Assembly (NCBI RefSeq): GCF_900299535.1
Contig: NZ_OMKE01000006.1
Coordinates: 97,882 to 161,881, forward strand
Direction: 5' to 3'
Length of the DNA: 64,000 nucleotides
From: Aquimarina aquimarini
Lineage (GTDB): Bacteria; Bacteroidota; Bacteroidia; Flavobacteriales; Flavobacteriaceae
The position numbers and the translations under genes were made by a program. This document shows, in pieces, positions 55,663-64,000 of the stretch (positions are counted from its first letter, which is position 1; every line of letters begins with the position of its first letter). Below the pieces are notes generated by a model that had not been told where the DNA came from, made no database searches, and worked only from the letters and a program-made list of their open reading frames with translations.

Positions 55663-56261
55663 TGAATTTACAAAAAGAATATTATTTAGAGAATTCAAGA
55701 GTATTATTAAAACCTTTGGTAATAGAAGATATCAGTAAGCTAGCTAATATTGCCATTAACGAACCTGACTTATGGAATTACACATTAAACAAACTTAATT
55801 CTGAAAAAAAGTTAACTACCTACATAACAAAAGTAATAACTGAAAGGGAAAATGGAATTTCTTATGCTTTTAGTGTTTTTGACAAACAAAATCAAACTTA
55901 TGCTGGAAGCACCAGAATTTATGATATTAATTCTGTTCATAAAACTTGCTCTATTGGATATACTTGGTATGGCAAAAGTTTTCAAGGTACTGGGCTTAAT
56001 AAAAACTGCAAATACTTATTGTTTAAGTTTGCTTTTGAAGAGTTACTAATGGAAAGGATTCAATTTCGTGCTGATAAAAATAACACTAGAAGTATAAACG
56101 CTATCAAAAGTTTAGGATGTAAAGAAGAAGGAATTTTGAGAAGTAATATGTATAAACCAGACGGAACAAGAAGGGATAGTATTGTTTTAAGTATTTTAAA
56201 AAATGAATGGATCAGTTCTGAAAGAAAAAAATTAAACGATAAAATAGAAGCTAGCTACTAA
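55662..56261 (+). CDS. GNAT-family acetyltransferase (RimJ/RimL-like)
   Basis: From the ATG at 55662 (MNLQKEYYLENSRVLLKPLV), 199 residues. RimJ-type features: RVLLKPLVIEDISKL, SIGYTWYGKSFQGTGLNKNC for acetyl-CoA binding, RIQFRADKNNTRSINAIKSL and GCKEEGILRSNMYKPDG. It is coupled to the dipeptidase gene, so both may act on amino compounds or peptides in a detoxification step. Confidence 0.88.
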   Translation: MNLQKEYYLENSRVLLKPLVIEDISKLANIAINEPDLWNYTLNKLNSEKKLTTYITKVITERENGISYAFSVFDKQNQTYAGSTRIYDINSVHKTCSIGYTWYGKSFQGTGLNKNCKYLLFKFAFEELLMERIQFRADKNNTRSINAIKSLGCKEEGILRSNMYKPDGTRRDSIVLSILKNEWISSERKKLNDKIEASY

Positions 56262-56450
56262 TCGTGTAGATGAATTATTTATCTTAGGTAAATATTCTTA
56301 GACAAATAAAAGATATCCCATGCTGGGCACACTATATAATAAAATCATAGTCACCTATCAGCAAGCTTCGATTATTGCACTAAGGTATTAGGTTTAATTT
56401 TAAAAAGCCACAAGCACAAAAAAAATAGTAGAACAGAAAAAAAAGTTCAA

Positions 56451-57086
56451 ATGGATTATTTAACATCTACATATTATTTTGATTATGAAAGTGACGAAAT
56501 TCAACAACTTATAACTGAATTTAAAACGGAGGCTATCTCTCAAAAAGAAAAGACCATACGTTTGTATTTAAAAGTTCGAGATTCTTGGAGATACGACCCT
56601 TATAACCTAAGCTTTTCAAAAGAGAATTTTAAGGCAAGTACTATTGCAAAAAAAACAAAAGGACATTGCGTAGAAAAATCTATCCTTTTGATTGCTTGCC
56701 TTCGTGCTGTACATATACCTTCAAGACTTCATCTGGGAAAAGTAAAAAATCATATCGGAGTAGAAAGATTAACAGAAAAATTTGGGACAAATGTACTAAC
56801 ACCGCACGGAATGGTAAATGTCTATTTAAATGACAAATGGCTCAAATTATCTCCTGCTTTCAACAAGTCAATGTGCAAAATATGTAATGTTTCTCCTTTA
56901 GAGTTTGACGGAGAAAACAATTCTTTTTTACAAGAGTTTAACAATAAAGGAAATCTTTTTATGGAATATCTTGATGACTATGGCCATTTTGAAGATGTAC
57001 CTTTAGAGTTTATGATAAATAATGCAAAAGAACATTATCCACATATATTTGACACCAAAGAAAATATTACCGAATTTAAATTATAA
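56451..57086 (+). CDS. Transglutaminase-like cysteine peptidase-fold protein
   Basis: Encodes 211 residues. The transglutaminase-core catalytic elements are present: Cys in KGHCVEKSILLIACLRAVHI, His in LTPHGMVNVYLNDKWLKL, followed by SPAFN where an Asp or Asn is expected. No signal peptide. Substrate unknown. Confidence 0.82.
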   Translation: MDYLTSTYYFDYESDEIQQLITEFKTEAISQKEKTIRLYLKVRDSWRYDPYNLSFSKENFKASTIAKKTKGHCVEKSILLIACLRAVHIPSRLHLGKVKNHIGVERLTEKFGTNVLTPHGMVNVYLNDKWLKLSPAFNKSMCKICNVSPLEFDGENNSFLQEFNNKGNLFMEYLDDYGHFEDVPLEFMINNAKEHYPHIFDTKENITEFKL

Positions 57087-57239
57087 ACAGAAACCAGCCA
57101 CTAATCCTGTAGCCTAGTGATAGTTCAATAGTCGTCACTTCGATTCGTAAATCACTTCAAATTGCTATTTACATCGATAACAACTATTTTATACTAGATA
57201 TAAAAACCATTCTTCCTAGATACACAAAACAAAACACCA

Positions 57240-57809
57240 ATGAATAAAATTATCGTTTTTTTATTTCTGACAATTGGATTTATATCCTGTAAAACTTCTG
57301 AAAAGGAAATTAACAGACTTGAAATTGCCAAGCAATATTACAAGGCTCTTAACAATTCTGACAGTACTGTTATGAAAATTTTATTGACTGATAGCCTTCT
57401 GACTAAAGAAACTGATTATGATTATATACAGACATTTTCGCAAAATCAATACATTGAAGAATGGATGAAATGGGATTCTGTATTTGATCCAACATACAAA
57501 ATCCTGGAAATTAAGCAAGAAAACGAAATTGTTAAAGCAAAGGTTACCAAAATAGATAAAAGAATAAATTTTCTTCATCAAGAACCAACTGTTTGGAATG
57601 CAGTTATCCGATTTGATACCGATAAAATAATCAGTATTGAAAGAACGAACGTGATTTTTAATGAAAAGACTTGGGGAAGAAACAGAGCTGAACTCTTAAG
57701 CTGGATTGACAAAAATCATCCTGAATTAAATGGATCTATATATGAGCAAACAGAGATTGGTGGCACCAAATTCTTAAAAGCTATCGAACTATACAAAAAC
57801 AGAAAATAA
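57240..57809 (+). CDS. SnoaL/NTF2-like lipoprotein
   Basis: Encodes 189 residues with lipoprotein signal MNKIIVFLFLTIGFISCK. The mature part begins LEIAKQYYKALNNSDSTVM, as in SnoaL-type folds, with beta strands over residues 60-130 and a basic C-terminal end. No catalytic residues are assignable. The stop lies inside TAACGTATTAC. Confidence 0.75.
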   Translation: MNKIIVFLFLTIGFISCKTSEKEINRLEIAKQYYKALNNSDSTVMKILLTDSLLTKETDYDYIQTFSQNQYIEEWMKWDSVFDPTYKILEIKQENEIVKAKVTKIDKRINFLHQEPTVWNAVIRFDTDKIISIERTNVIFNEKTWGRNRAELLSWIDKNHPELNGSIYEQTEIGGTKFLKAIELYKNRK

Positions 57810-58336
57810 CGTATTACACCAAGAAACATATGGCGTGTCGATAGGTCAACGCTATGTCCTGTTGACTCACCCATTGCTTAAATTTTAATTAGAAATCCAA
57901 TACCAACTACTCATTACTAAACAAATCTCCTAGCCCTCTCAGCGCAGACTAGGAACCAAAATATAAAACCGTAAAGTTCTAAAGTAATTATTGAATATCT
58001 AACACCGAATATCAAAGTTTTCTTACTATCAACCAATAGACCAACAACCACTCAACATACCTTTATACTAAGGTTGGAGCAATCAAATTGACAAATTTGG
58101 GATTCAAAATTTGAAATCATGTTCAGTAATGATAAAATTTGTCATGCTTCTTGATGTGATAATAATATGATAAGTTCTTATATTTGGTAATAAAGTTAAA
58201 ATAAACTACCGTTAATAAAAAAACCTATAAATTCACACGCAATTGCTAACTTTGGTCCTTAATCAAAATGTCCTAGCAGACAATTCCACAACAGAACATA
58301 GCTCATGTATTAGTTATAATTAAAAGAAAGGCGAGA
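57810..58336. other. Intergenic region with repeat-like segments
   Basis: 527 bases without a gene. Right after the stop lies a hairpin-forming segment (ACATATGGCGT near 57827, ACGCTATGT near 57850). A block at 57906-57960 resembles 58972-59030 (CAAC-ACTCATTAC-A--CAAA pattern), and 57991-58026 is a dispersed repeat-like segment. Confidence 0.5.
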
Positions 58337-58966
58337 ATGAAAAAGTCTATTTTGAGTAGAATAAAAGAATTAGGAGGAAATATTGAAAACATCAAAGGAA
58401 ATTCTTTATTAGACGACATTCTCTCAATAACATTTAATACTGTCCTATATCAAAAGCCAACCGACACACCTTGGGCAAAAGCAGAAGAAGAAGAACCTAT
58501 TTACGGAATAGGGGATTTTATTGAGAATAATAAAGAGTTGCTTATCAATAATGAGCAAGAACTTTACGATAAAATAATAGAAAAATATTACACTCTTACA
58601 GAAGAAGGTTTTGGGCAAATGTTTTGGAAAGCAGAATTATTTACTCCTTTTAAAGAAGGAACCGATGATTTTAATGAATGGAATGAAGATTTTATTGACA
58701 GCGATGAAGTTGACTTAAAAGAAATCATAGAGTTCACAAATAACTCCAAACCCGACTTTATTCAACTCTTTTACAGTTATAGTTTTCCTGATAATTTTTA
58801 TATCTGCCTTTCTGATCCAAATCCTGAAAACCCAACTTTATTTGGAACAGATCATGAAGTTTTTTTCAGCAAAGTAACTAACGAAGGTGCTTTAGAAGAT
58901 TTACTCAATACGTTTATGACTAAAGATGAATTATTAAAGATTGTAAAAGACAAATTGCTAAAATAA
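58337..58966 (+). CDS. Hypothetical acidic protein, 209 aa
   Basis: No signal peptide or membrane helix; rich in Glu, Asp and aromatic residues (EEGFGQMFWKAELFTPF, PDFIQLFYSYSFPDNFYICL). The ending LFGTDHEVFFSKVTNEGALED is reminiscent of SUKH-type immunity-like proteins, but this is a weak resemblance. It stands alone in the accessory stretch; its stop also begins TAACG. Confidence 0.55.
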   Translation: MKKSILSRIKELGGNIENIKGNSLLDDILSITFNTVLYQKPTDTPWAKAEEEEPIYGIGDFIENNKELLINNEQELYDKIIEKYYTLTEEGFGQMFWKAELFTPFKEGTDDFNEWNEDFIDSDEVDLKEIIEFTNNSKPDFIQLFYSYSFPDNFYICLSDPNPENPTLFGTDHEVFFSKVTNEGALEDLLNTFMTKDELLKIVKDKLLK

Positions 58967-59697
58967 CGATTGACAACCACTCATTACCAGGCAAACTTTC
59001 TGTCCTCCCTGCGTAAGCTCACTACTGTCCAGAATAAATCTACCAACAGAAATTCAATTGCTTTTTTATTAGTAATTGGTTCTTTTTCTTTTGTCTATGT
59101 GTATTATTGTTACTCAGTATAACAGGAATGAATAATAAAACTGAGAGTTTTTCTAAAAACAAATAAAAAGGCATAGGGTTTTCTTTAAGTTTTTGTAGTC
59201 TTAAGGCCAATAAATAAGTTATTATAGCTGTATAGATTTGTATCTTCACTGCATTCTGAACACCTAATACCGAAATTCACCCCACTCCTATGTCGATAAA
59301 GGATCACCTCTTGTGCGGTTTAACCAGAACAACAAAGAGAACTGAGCCTATTGCGACGAGGGTCATAGCCCCGTAAAACTGTAACATCAAAAACATAAGA
59401 TGACAATCAATATCGAATACTGAGCACCCATTATTGCGTTGTGATGGATTACTCATAAAACCTAGAATGACAGCATCACAATCATCTTTTAAGCTAATCT
59501 TATTACCCAATTCTAAACACAAGGTAACCCAAAACACTATTTATTTAAAAATCAAACCCCTACAACTTCTTTTAGGAGAAAAAATGTACAAGTATGTTTT
59601 TTATTAAAATTTTTAACTAGATTTATGATAGATTTATGATAATCTGAATACCAAAAAACCTAATAAGCCTATTATCGAACTTTACCCTACGCCTCTA
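58967..59697. other. Intergenic region with IS remnant and repeats
   Basis: 731 bases with no intact gene. Holds the repeat-like block at 58972-59030, the IS4-type transposase remnant at 59040-59264 and a dispersed repeat-like segment at 59255-59283. A 77-residue minus-strand frame at 59304-59537 has a hydrophobic end but no support. Confidence 0.5.
59040..59264 (-). pseudogene. IS4-family transposase C-terminal remnant
   Basis: The minus-strand frame reads NAVKIQIYTAIITYLLALRL, which matches the well-known C-terminal segment NAVKTQIW-ALI-YLL of IS4-type transposases. The DDE core and the rest of the element are missing, and the end of the frame looks scrambled. A mobile element was once inserted here. 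Confidence 0.5.
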
Positions 59698-60288
59698 ATG
59701 AATAGACGAAACTTCCTAACCACTAGCACATTACTAGGAGCATCTGTTGCTACACCCATATTTTCTTCAACAGTCCTAGCAGATACTAGCCCTATTTCTA
59801 TATTTGATATCGGAAAAGGTTTTAACAAAATATCAAATCAAATAGAAAATATTCCTGTTAAGCTTTTATCACAAGATGTTATTGTAGCACACAATAGACT
59901 CCTTAATACGCTAAACACAGAAGGCTATATTTATAATAGCACAAAAATTACTAAATTAAGTAACTTTTGTTTTGCCATCCCACTAAGCAAAAACCCTCTG
60001 ATAGGATTCAAGACAAAAGAATTGGCTTTATTGATAAAAGAAAATCAAAAAATCAAGCATTATATCCTTAATGAAAGGATTAGCTTTGGGCTTAACTCTT
60101 TGATTGAGAGCTTTAGCCAGAATATGGACTCTAATAAACTAAATATAGATATCTTATCATTTATTGCACCAGCAAAAATAATTAAAGAATCTTATGGCAG
60201 AGAAAGTGTCTTTACTTATGAAAATGAACAAAAAAATAAAATTACCCTAAAAAGTTCATCAAAAAAAAACCTAGCTTTTGTTAGCTAA
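59698..60288 (+). CDS. Tat-signal secreted hypothetical protein
   Basis: Encodes 196 residues. The N-terminus MNRRNFLTTSTLLGASVATP has the twin-arginine motif, and a cleavage site is likely after VLADT. No known domain in the mature part, which is mixed helix and strand. First gene of the group leading to the formyltransferase, collar protein and adhesin. Confidence 0.7.
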   Translation: MNRRNFLTTSTLLGASVATPIFSSTVLADTSPISIFDIGKGFNKISNQIENIPVKLLSQDVIVAHNRLLNTLNTEGYIYNSTKITKLSNFCFAIPLSKNPLIGFKTKELALLIKENQKIKHYILNERISFGLNSLIESFSQNMDSNKLNIDILSFIAPAKIIKESYGRESVFTYENEQKNKITLKSSSKKNLAFVS

Positions 60289-60422
60289 CATATTTGTCAA
60301 AATCAAGTAATTCTACGTATTGAATAATTTTTAGTTTTCTTTTTTCTTTGAGAAGAAAGTTACTAGAATAGATTCTGGTAGTGCAAAATAGTTGATAATC
60401 TAACTGATAAAATACAACAAAT

Positions 60423-61376
60423 ATGAAAGTTATACTTATAGGTAATTTCCCTGTATGCTTATCTTTATATCAGTACTTATATCAAAATAAGTATTTGCAA
60501 GCTGTTTGTACACAACATGTACCTCATCAACAATCTGATCAAGATTACCTAAGCCTAATACAACAAGAAAAAATAGAGACTTTTGTTATCAGTAGTCAAA
60601 ATATCTCAAATCAATTCAAGGATTGGTTACAAGCTAAATCCCCTGATCTAGTCATCGTTTATGGTTTTTCACTAAAAATTCCAGAAAAAGCGCTCTCTAT
60701 TCCAAAGCACGGATTTCTAAACATCCATTTCGGAAAATTACCAGAAAACCGAGGACCAGACCCTTTATTTTGGTCTATAAAAAACGGAGAGAACAAAACA
60801 GCAATTACTATACACCAAATGGATAAAAACTGGGATACTGGCAAAATTCTTATAGAAGAGCCTATTGCCATTATACCAGGAGAAACAGCGGGAATGGTAA
60901 ACTCTAAAATGAACTTTACACTAGTTCAACTTATAGAAAAAGCATTGGGGCTTATACAAAACCCAGAGAATTATAAAACTCAATCCTCTAAAGAAAAATA
61001 CAATAAACGACCTAGCACTATAGAAATATCGATTAACTGGGAAGAACAGACAGCAGATGAAATTGAAAACTTAATCAATGCTTGTAATCCAAAATATGGT
61101 GGAGCAACAACATATTATCAGGGTGCTCCTATAAAAATAATAGAAGTTTCTCCTGCAGATTATCCAGCCACTCTCATTGATAAATCTCCTGGTGAAATTG
61201 TACATGTACACCCTCATGAAGGGCTATTTGTATACTGTAAGGACAAAAAATTGCTACGAGTAAACATTATTCATTCTGATGCAGGTGTACTAACTGGTCA
61301 GAAATATTTTTATTTAGGAGTACAACAAAATCATCATTTTACAACCCGCTCAAAAACAAAACACCTTATTACCTAA
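60423..61376 (+). CDS. Formyltransferase (methionyl-tRNA formyltransferase-like)
   Basis: Encodes 317 residues of the formyltransferase fold. The catalytic signature is present: LNIHFGKLPENRGPDPLFWS (Asn and His of the N-x-H motif) and MDKNWDTGKIL (Asp). A C-terminal domain of the Fmt type follows. It is more divergent than housekeeping Fmt and sits next to a secreted-protein cluster, so it may formylate a sugar or amino group of a surface polymer; Fmt is also possible. The collar-protein gene starts 35 bases downstream. Confidence 0.82.
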   Translation: MKVILIGNFPVCLSLYQYLYQNKYLQAVCTQHVPHQQSDQDYLSLIQQEKIETFVISSQNISNQFKDWLQAKSPDLVIVYGFSLKIPEKALSIPKHGFLNIHFGKLPENRGPDPLFWSIKNGENKTAITIHQMDKNWDTGKILIEEPIAIIPGETAGMVNSKMNFTLVQLIEKALGLIQNPENYKTQSSKEKYNKRPSTIEISINWEEQTADEIENLINACNPKYGGATTYYQGAPIKIIEVSPADYPATLIDKSPGEIVHVHPHEGLFVYCKDKKLLRVNIIHSDAGVLTGQKYFYLGVQQNHHFTTRSKTKHLIT

Positions 61377-61411
61377 TATATAAACAACTACTAATCTTAA
61401 AATCAAAAATT

Positions 61412-62002
61412 ATGGATCCATTTTTAGGACAAATCGTATTATTTGGAGGAAATTTTGCACCAAGAGGATGGGCACTTTGTGAAGGCCAACTATTGCCGAT
61501 TTCACAAAACTCAGCCTTATTTTCAATTTTAGGAACTATTTATGGAGGAGATGGCAGAACCACTTTTGCCCTACCTGATTTACGTGGTAGAGCTCCAATA
61601 GGAGCAGGTGGAGGTCCTGGGTTATCTGACCGTAGACTTGGCTCTAGATCAGGTCAAGAAACACACACTTTAAATATTACTGAAATGCCTTCTCATAATC
61701 ATTTAACACAAAATAACCCTAGTGCAGATCAGCATGTTCAATTAAGTGCTGATTCTGGAGTACGTGACAAACCTCAAGCTGGTGATGTTCCTGCAGGAGC
61801 AAGTTTTGGCTCTGGTCTTGGCGCAACACCTGTAAATGCATATGGACCTGCCAACAATCCAGTTAATGGTCAAGAAATTAGCGGAAATGCAGGCTTAACA
61901 ATTTTAAATAACGGAGGCAATCAACCACATAATAATATGCAACCTTACTTAACTACAAATTATATTATTGCGCTACAAGGTGTGTTTCCTTCTAGAAATT
62001 AA
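61412..62002 (+). CDS. Phage tail-collar domain protein (microcystin-dependent-like)
   Basis: Encodes 196 residues with the classic collar N-terminus: FLGQIVLFGGNFAPRGWALC, LLPISQNSALFSILGTIYGG, GRTTFALPDLRGRAPIGAGG, then MPSHNHLTQ and an Ala/Gly/Asn-rich tail ending NYIIALQGVFPSRN. Such proteins form trimeric tips or adhesin-like fibres. A strong hairpin terminator follows. It lies before a giant repeat protein and may work with it. Confidence 0.93.
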   Translation: MDPFLGQIVLFGGNFAPRGWALCEGQLLPISQNSALFSILGTIYGGDGRTTFALPDLRGRAPIGAGGGPGLSDRRLGSRSGQETHTLNITEMPSHNHLTQNNPSADQHVQLSADSGVRDKPQAGDVPAGASFGSGLGATPVNAYGPANNPVNGQEISGNAGLTILNNGGNQPHNNMQPYLTTNYIIALQGVFPSRN

Positions 62003-62038
62003 TTCTTTAGTTAAACAATTCAATAAGTTATAGCAAAG

Positions 62039-62070
62039 TAAAACTCTAATGAGGCCTCATTAGAGTTTTA
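62039..62070 (+). terminator. Perfect 32-bp palindrome, terminator
   Basis: TAAAACTCTAATGAGG (62039-62054) and CCTCATTAGAGTTTTA (62055-62070) form 16 perfect pairs around GGCC. The ends provide A- and T-rich tracts, so it can stop transcription on either strand. It lies 37 bases after the collar-protein stop. Confidence 0.8.
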
Positions 62071-62125
62071 CTAAAAAAACACTTTTTAAAACAACCCTAA
62101 ATCAATATTAATCAAACAATTTGAC

Positions 62126-64000
62126 ATGATAAACCATCATTACTTCAAACCCATACTAATTTCACTCGTTTACTTCGCCATTTTTTTAGGCAACAAACGA
62201 CTGCATGGGCAAACTCCTGGCACTATGGGGTTTGGCTCCACAACAACGGTTCTTGCCAATGCTACAAACCCAAGTGCAGATCAATCAGTTAATTCACTAC
62301 TAAATAATTTTGATATATCAGCCACATCTAGCTCTAATATCTTTTTGGCCTTTGCTACAAGTGGAAACGAAGGCGGTTCAGACCCTATAGGTGGTCTTTC
62401 TGATGCTGTTTTAATATGGTTAGGAAATGGAATAAACTCTGTTTCTTCTGGGACTTTATCTACAGATAGCGGTGGAGAAATTGGTATAACCTCAATGGAT
62501 TTTGCATATAAACAAGCTCTAGGAGGAAGCACTATAAATTTTACCTTTACTGCAAAAAGAGATGGTGCAACCGTTGGTACTCTTATGCTAACATCACCAG
62601 CTCATAATTCTGCTATTAGTATAGATTTCACCTCTCCCTCAACTGGTTCTTTCTCCAACATTGATGAGATCGTAATTACACCAGCAGTCCCCCTATTTGG
62701 TGGATTTTCTATAGATGATATGGTAATCACAACTGCAATTAACAATACCACTCCAACAATAGCTATAGACAATTCAAACCTATCATACACTGAGGCAGAA
62801 GCTGCCAAGCAACTAGATAATACTGCTACCGTTAGTGATGCCGATGGGGATGCAGATTGGAATGGAGGCACATTAATCGCACAAATTACAGCAAATGCTG
62901 AAGCCGCCGACGAATTAAGTATCTCTGATACCGATGGGGATGGTACAGCAATAACCATTAGTGGAACAAATATTCTTGCTAACGGAACAGATATTGGAGA
63001 CTTAAGTACCAGTGGGGGAATCGTTACAAACGGCACTGCACTCACAATAACTTTTGATGCTGATGCTACAAATACCAACGTACAAGAGGTATTACAATCT
63101 ATCCGATATAGAAGTACCTCAACCAATCCAGGCACATCAAATAGAACAATTACAGTTACCGCAACAGATACAAATTTAGGTACAGCTAATGACACTAGAA
63201 CAGTAAATGTAACCTCAGCTCCTGATGTAACTAATATTAGTTCTACAAATGCAAATGGAAGCTATAAGACTGGTGATGTCATAGTAATAATTGTTACTTT
63301 TGATGAAATAGTTACGGTTGTAGGCACACCTCAATTAACTTTAGAAACTGGTACTACGGATAGAACAATAAACTATAACGGAACTGGTAGCGGAACAAAT
63401 TCTTTACAATTCACATATACAGTACAAACTGGTGACATAAGTTCAGATTTAGACTATGTAGCTACAAACTCATTAACTGCAGGCACAAGCATTCAAAACG
63501 GCACAGGTAACAATGCATCTTTAACGTTAGCTAGCCCAGGAGCTCCAAATTCTTTAGGAGCTAACAAAGCATTAGTCATTGATACTAATGCTCCTCGTAT
63601 CAGCAACATAACTCGTCAGAGTCCCGCCACTAGCCCAACAAATGCAGATGCTTTAATATTTAGAATTGTATTTAGTGAAAGTGTTCAAAATCTAAATAGT
63701 ACTGACTTTAATATTACAGGAGCAACAGGAGCCTCAATTAGCACAACTGGTTCAGGAACAACATATGACATAACTCTTTCAGGCGGAAACCTTGCAGTGG
63801 TAAACAGCACAATTACCTTGAGCTTTTCTGGAGGACAAGACATTACTGATGCTTCAGGGAATGCATTGACTAACTTAACACCAACAGGAACAAACAATAA
63901 CACTTTTGTAGTAGATAATACCGCACCGCGTATCAGCAGTATAACTCGTCAGAGCCCTGCAACTAGCCCAACAAATGCAGATGCTTTAGTATGGGATGTA
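62126..64000 (+). CDS. Giant repeat adhesin, 3' end outside window
   Basis: The ATG at 62126 opens a frame that stays open to the last base (625 codons visible). A signal peptide (LISLVYFAIFLGNKRLHGQ) is followed by a Gly/Ser/Thr-rich domain, a cadherin-like domain (ISDTDGDGTAITISGTNILA), and tandem Ig-like domains. One unit starts RISNITRQSPATSPTNADAL at 63596 and the next RISSITRQSPATSPTNADAL at 63929, a period of 333 bases (111 residues). This is the form of large Bacteroidota adhesins exported by Sec and often the type IX system. The C-terminal sorting domain would lie beyond the window. Confidence 0.88.
   Translation, partial: MINHHYFKPILISLVYFAIFLGNKRLHGQTPGTMGFGSTTTVLANATNPSADQSVNSLLNNFDISATSSSNIFLAFATSGNEGGSDPIGGLSDAVLIWLGNGINSVSSGTLSTDSGGEIGITSMDFAYKQALGGSTINFTFTAKRDGATVGTLMLTSPAHNSAISIDFTSPSTGSFSNIDEIVITPAVPLFGGFSIDDMVITTAINNTTPTIAIDNSNLSYTEAEAAKQLDNTATVSDADGDADWNGGTLIAQITANAEAADELSISDTDGDGTAITISGTNILANGTDIGDLSTSGGIVTNGTALTITFDADATNTNVQEVLQSIRYRSTSTNPGTSNRTITVTATDTNLGTANDTRTVNVTSAPDVTNISSTNANGSYKTGDVIVIIVTFDEIVTVVGTPQLTLETGTTDRTINYNGTGSGTNSLQFTYTVQTGDISSDLDYVATNSLTAGTSIQNGTGNNASLTLASPGAPNSLGANKALVIDTNAPRISNITRQSPATSPTNADALIFRIVFSESVQNLNSTDFNITGATGASISTTGSGTTYDITLSGGNLAVVNSTITLSFSGGQDITDASGNALTNLTPTGTNNNTFVVDNTAPRISSITRQSPATSPTNADALVWDV

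Noticed and set aside
59304..59537. 77-residue minus-strand frame with a hydrophobic C-terminal segment
   Set aside because: No recognisable family; it lies in a repeat-rich intergenic area and its Cys/Asn-rich start does not look like real protein. It could be a small membrane protein, but support is too weak.
62281..63903. Minus-strand frames inside the adhesin gene
   Set aside because: The plus strand has a continuous 625-codon frame with signal peptide and repeat domains, and the minus frames are shadows of Thr/Ser/Gly repeats.
1..64000. CRISPR array or prophage
   Set aside because: No regularly spaced direct repeats with unique spacers, no cas genes, and no phage structural block; the single tail-collar protein and PAAR protein are explained by surface and effector systems.

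Overview
The window is AT-rich chromosomal DNA of a Bacteroidota bacterium, most likely a marine member of the Flavobacteriaceae (an Aquimarina-like genome would fit; genus is inference). Supporting signs are a TonB-dependent receptor with a carboxypeptidase-like N-terminal domain, LytTR and NarL-type two-component pairs, ExbB/ExbD clusters, short lipoprotein signals, weak Shine-Dalgarno sites, promoter boxes of the Bacteroidota form TAnnTTTG, and large Ig-like repeat surface proteins. About 60 protein genes and one tRNA gene are supported. Both window edges cut genes (an MMPL/RND transporter on the left, a repeat adhesin on the right).

Layout: 1-5.8 kb holds housekeeping and envelope genes (MMPL exporter, asnS with a promoter and strong terminator, a matrixin-like metalloprotease lipoprotein). 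6.5-9.3 kb has a minus-strand catalase followed by a small ankyrin protein. 9.4-13.6 kb is a TonB receptor / histidine kinase / LytTR regulator operon. 13.8-24.2 kb has an XRE-S24 regulator divergent from a five-gene membrane-stress operon: YbjN-like protein, PspA, YqiJ-like OB-fold membrane protein, flotillin and a 1654-aa AAA ATPase (DUF3686). 25.0-32.2 kb is a secreted-effector island: PAAR spike protein, a large M23/SH3/EF-hand/CHAP cell-wall hydrolase split over two frames at an A AAA AAG slip site, then a run of overlapping small lipoproteins and secreted proteins that may include immunity factors.

32.3-36.5 kb has a MarR/GNAT pair and a lipoprotein / membrane protein / NarX-like kinase / NarL-like regulator cluster. 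36.9-39.7 kb has rpoN and envelope genes. 39.8-43.9 kb is an ExbB-ExbD energy-transduction cluster in which a pair of ExbD genes and its terminator are tandemly duplicated. A tRNA-Ser(GGA), asparaginase and TatD follow. 46.5-53.0 kb has an ECF sigma factor / anti-sigma-TPR pair divergent from a PKD-barrel protein, a TPR-CHAT caspase-like protease and a retropepsin-like protease.

53.0-59.7 kb is an accessory stretch of unrelated small genes with long spacers, recurring short motifs at stop codons, dispersed intergenic repeats and an IS4-type transposase remnant. 59.7-64.0 kb has a Tat-signal protein, a formyltransferase, a tail-collar protein and the start of a giant repeat adhesin. The most notable observations are the probable -1 frameshift in the effector gene, the PspA/flotillin/giant ATPase operon, the CHAT/retropepsin/ECF module, and a 14-bp GGGG-(A/T)6-CCCC motif found three times in long intergenic leaders.
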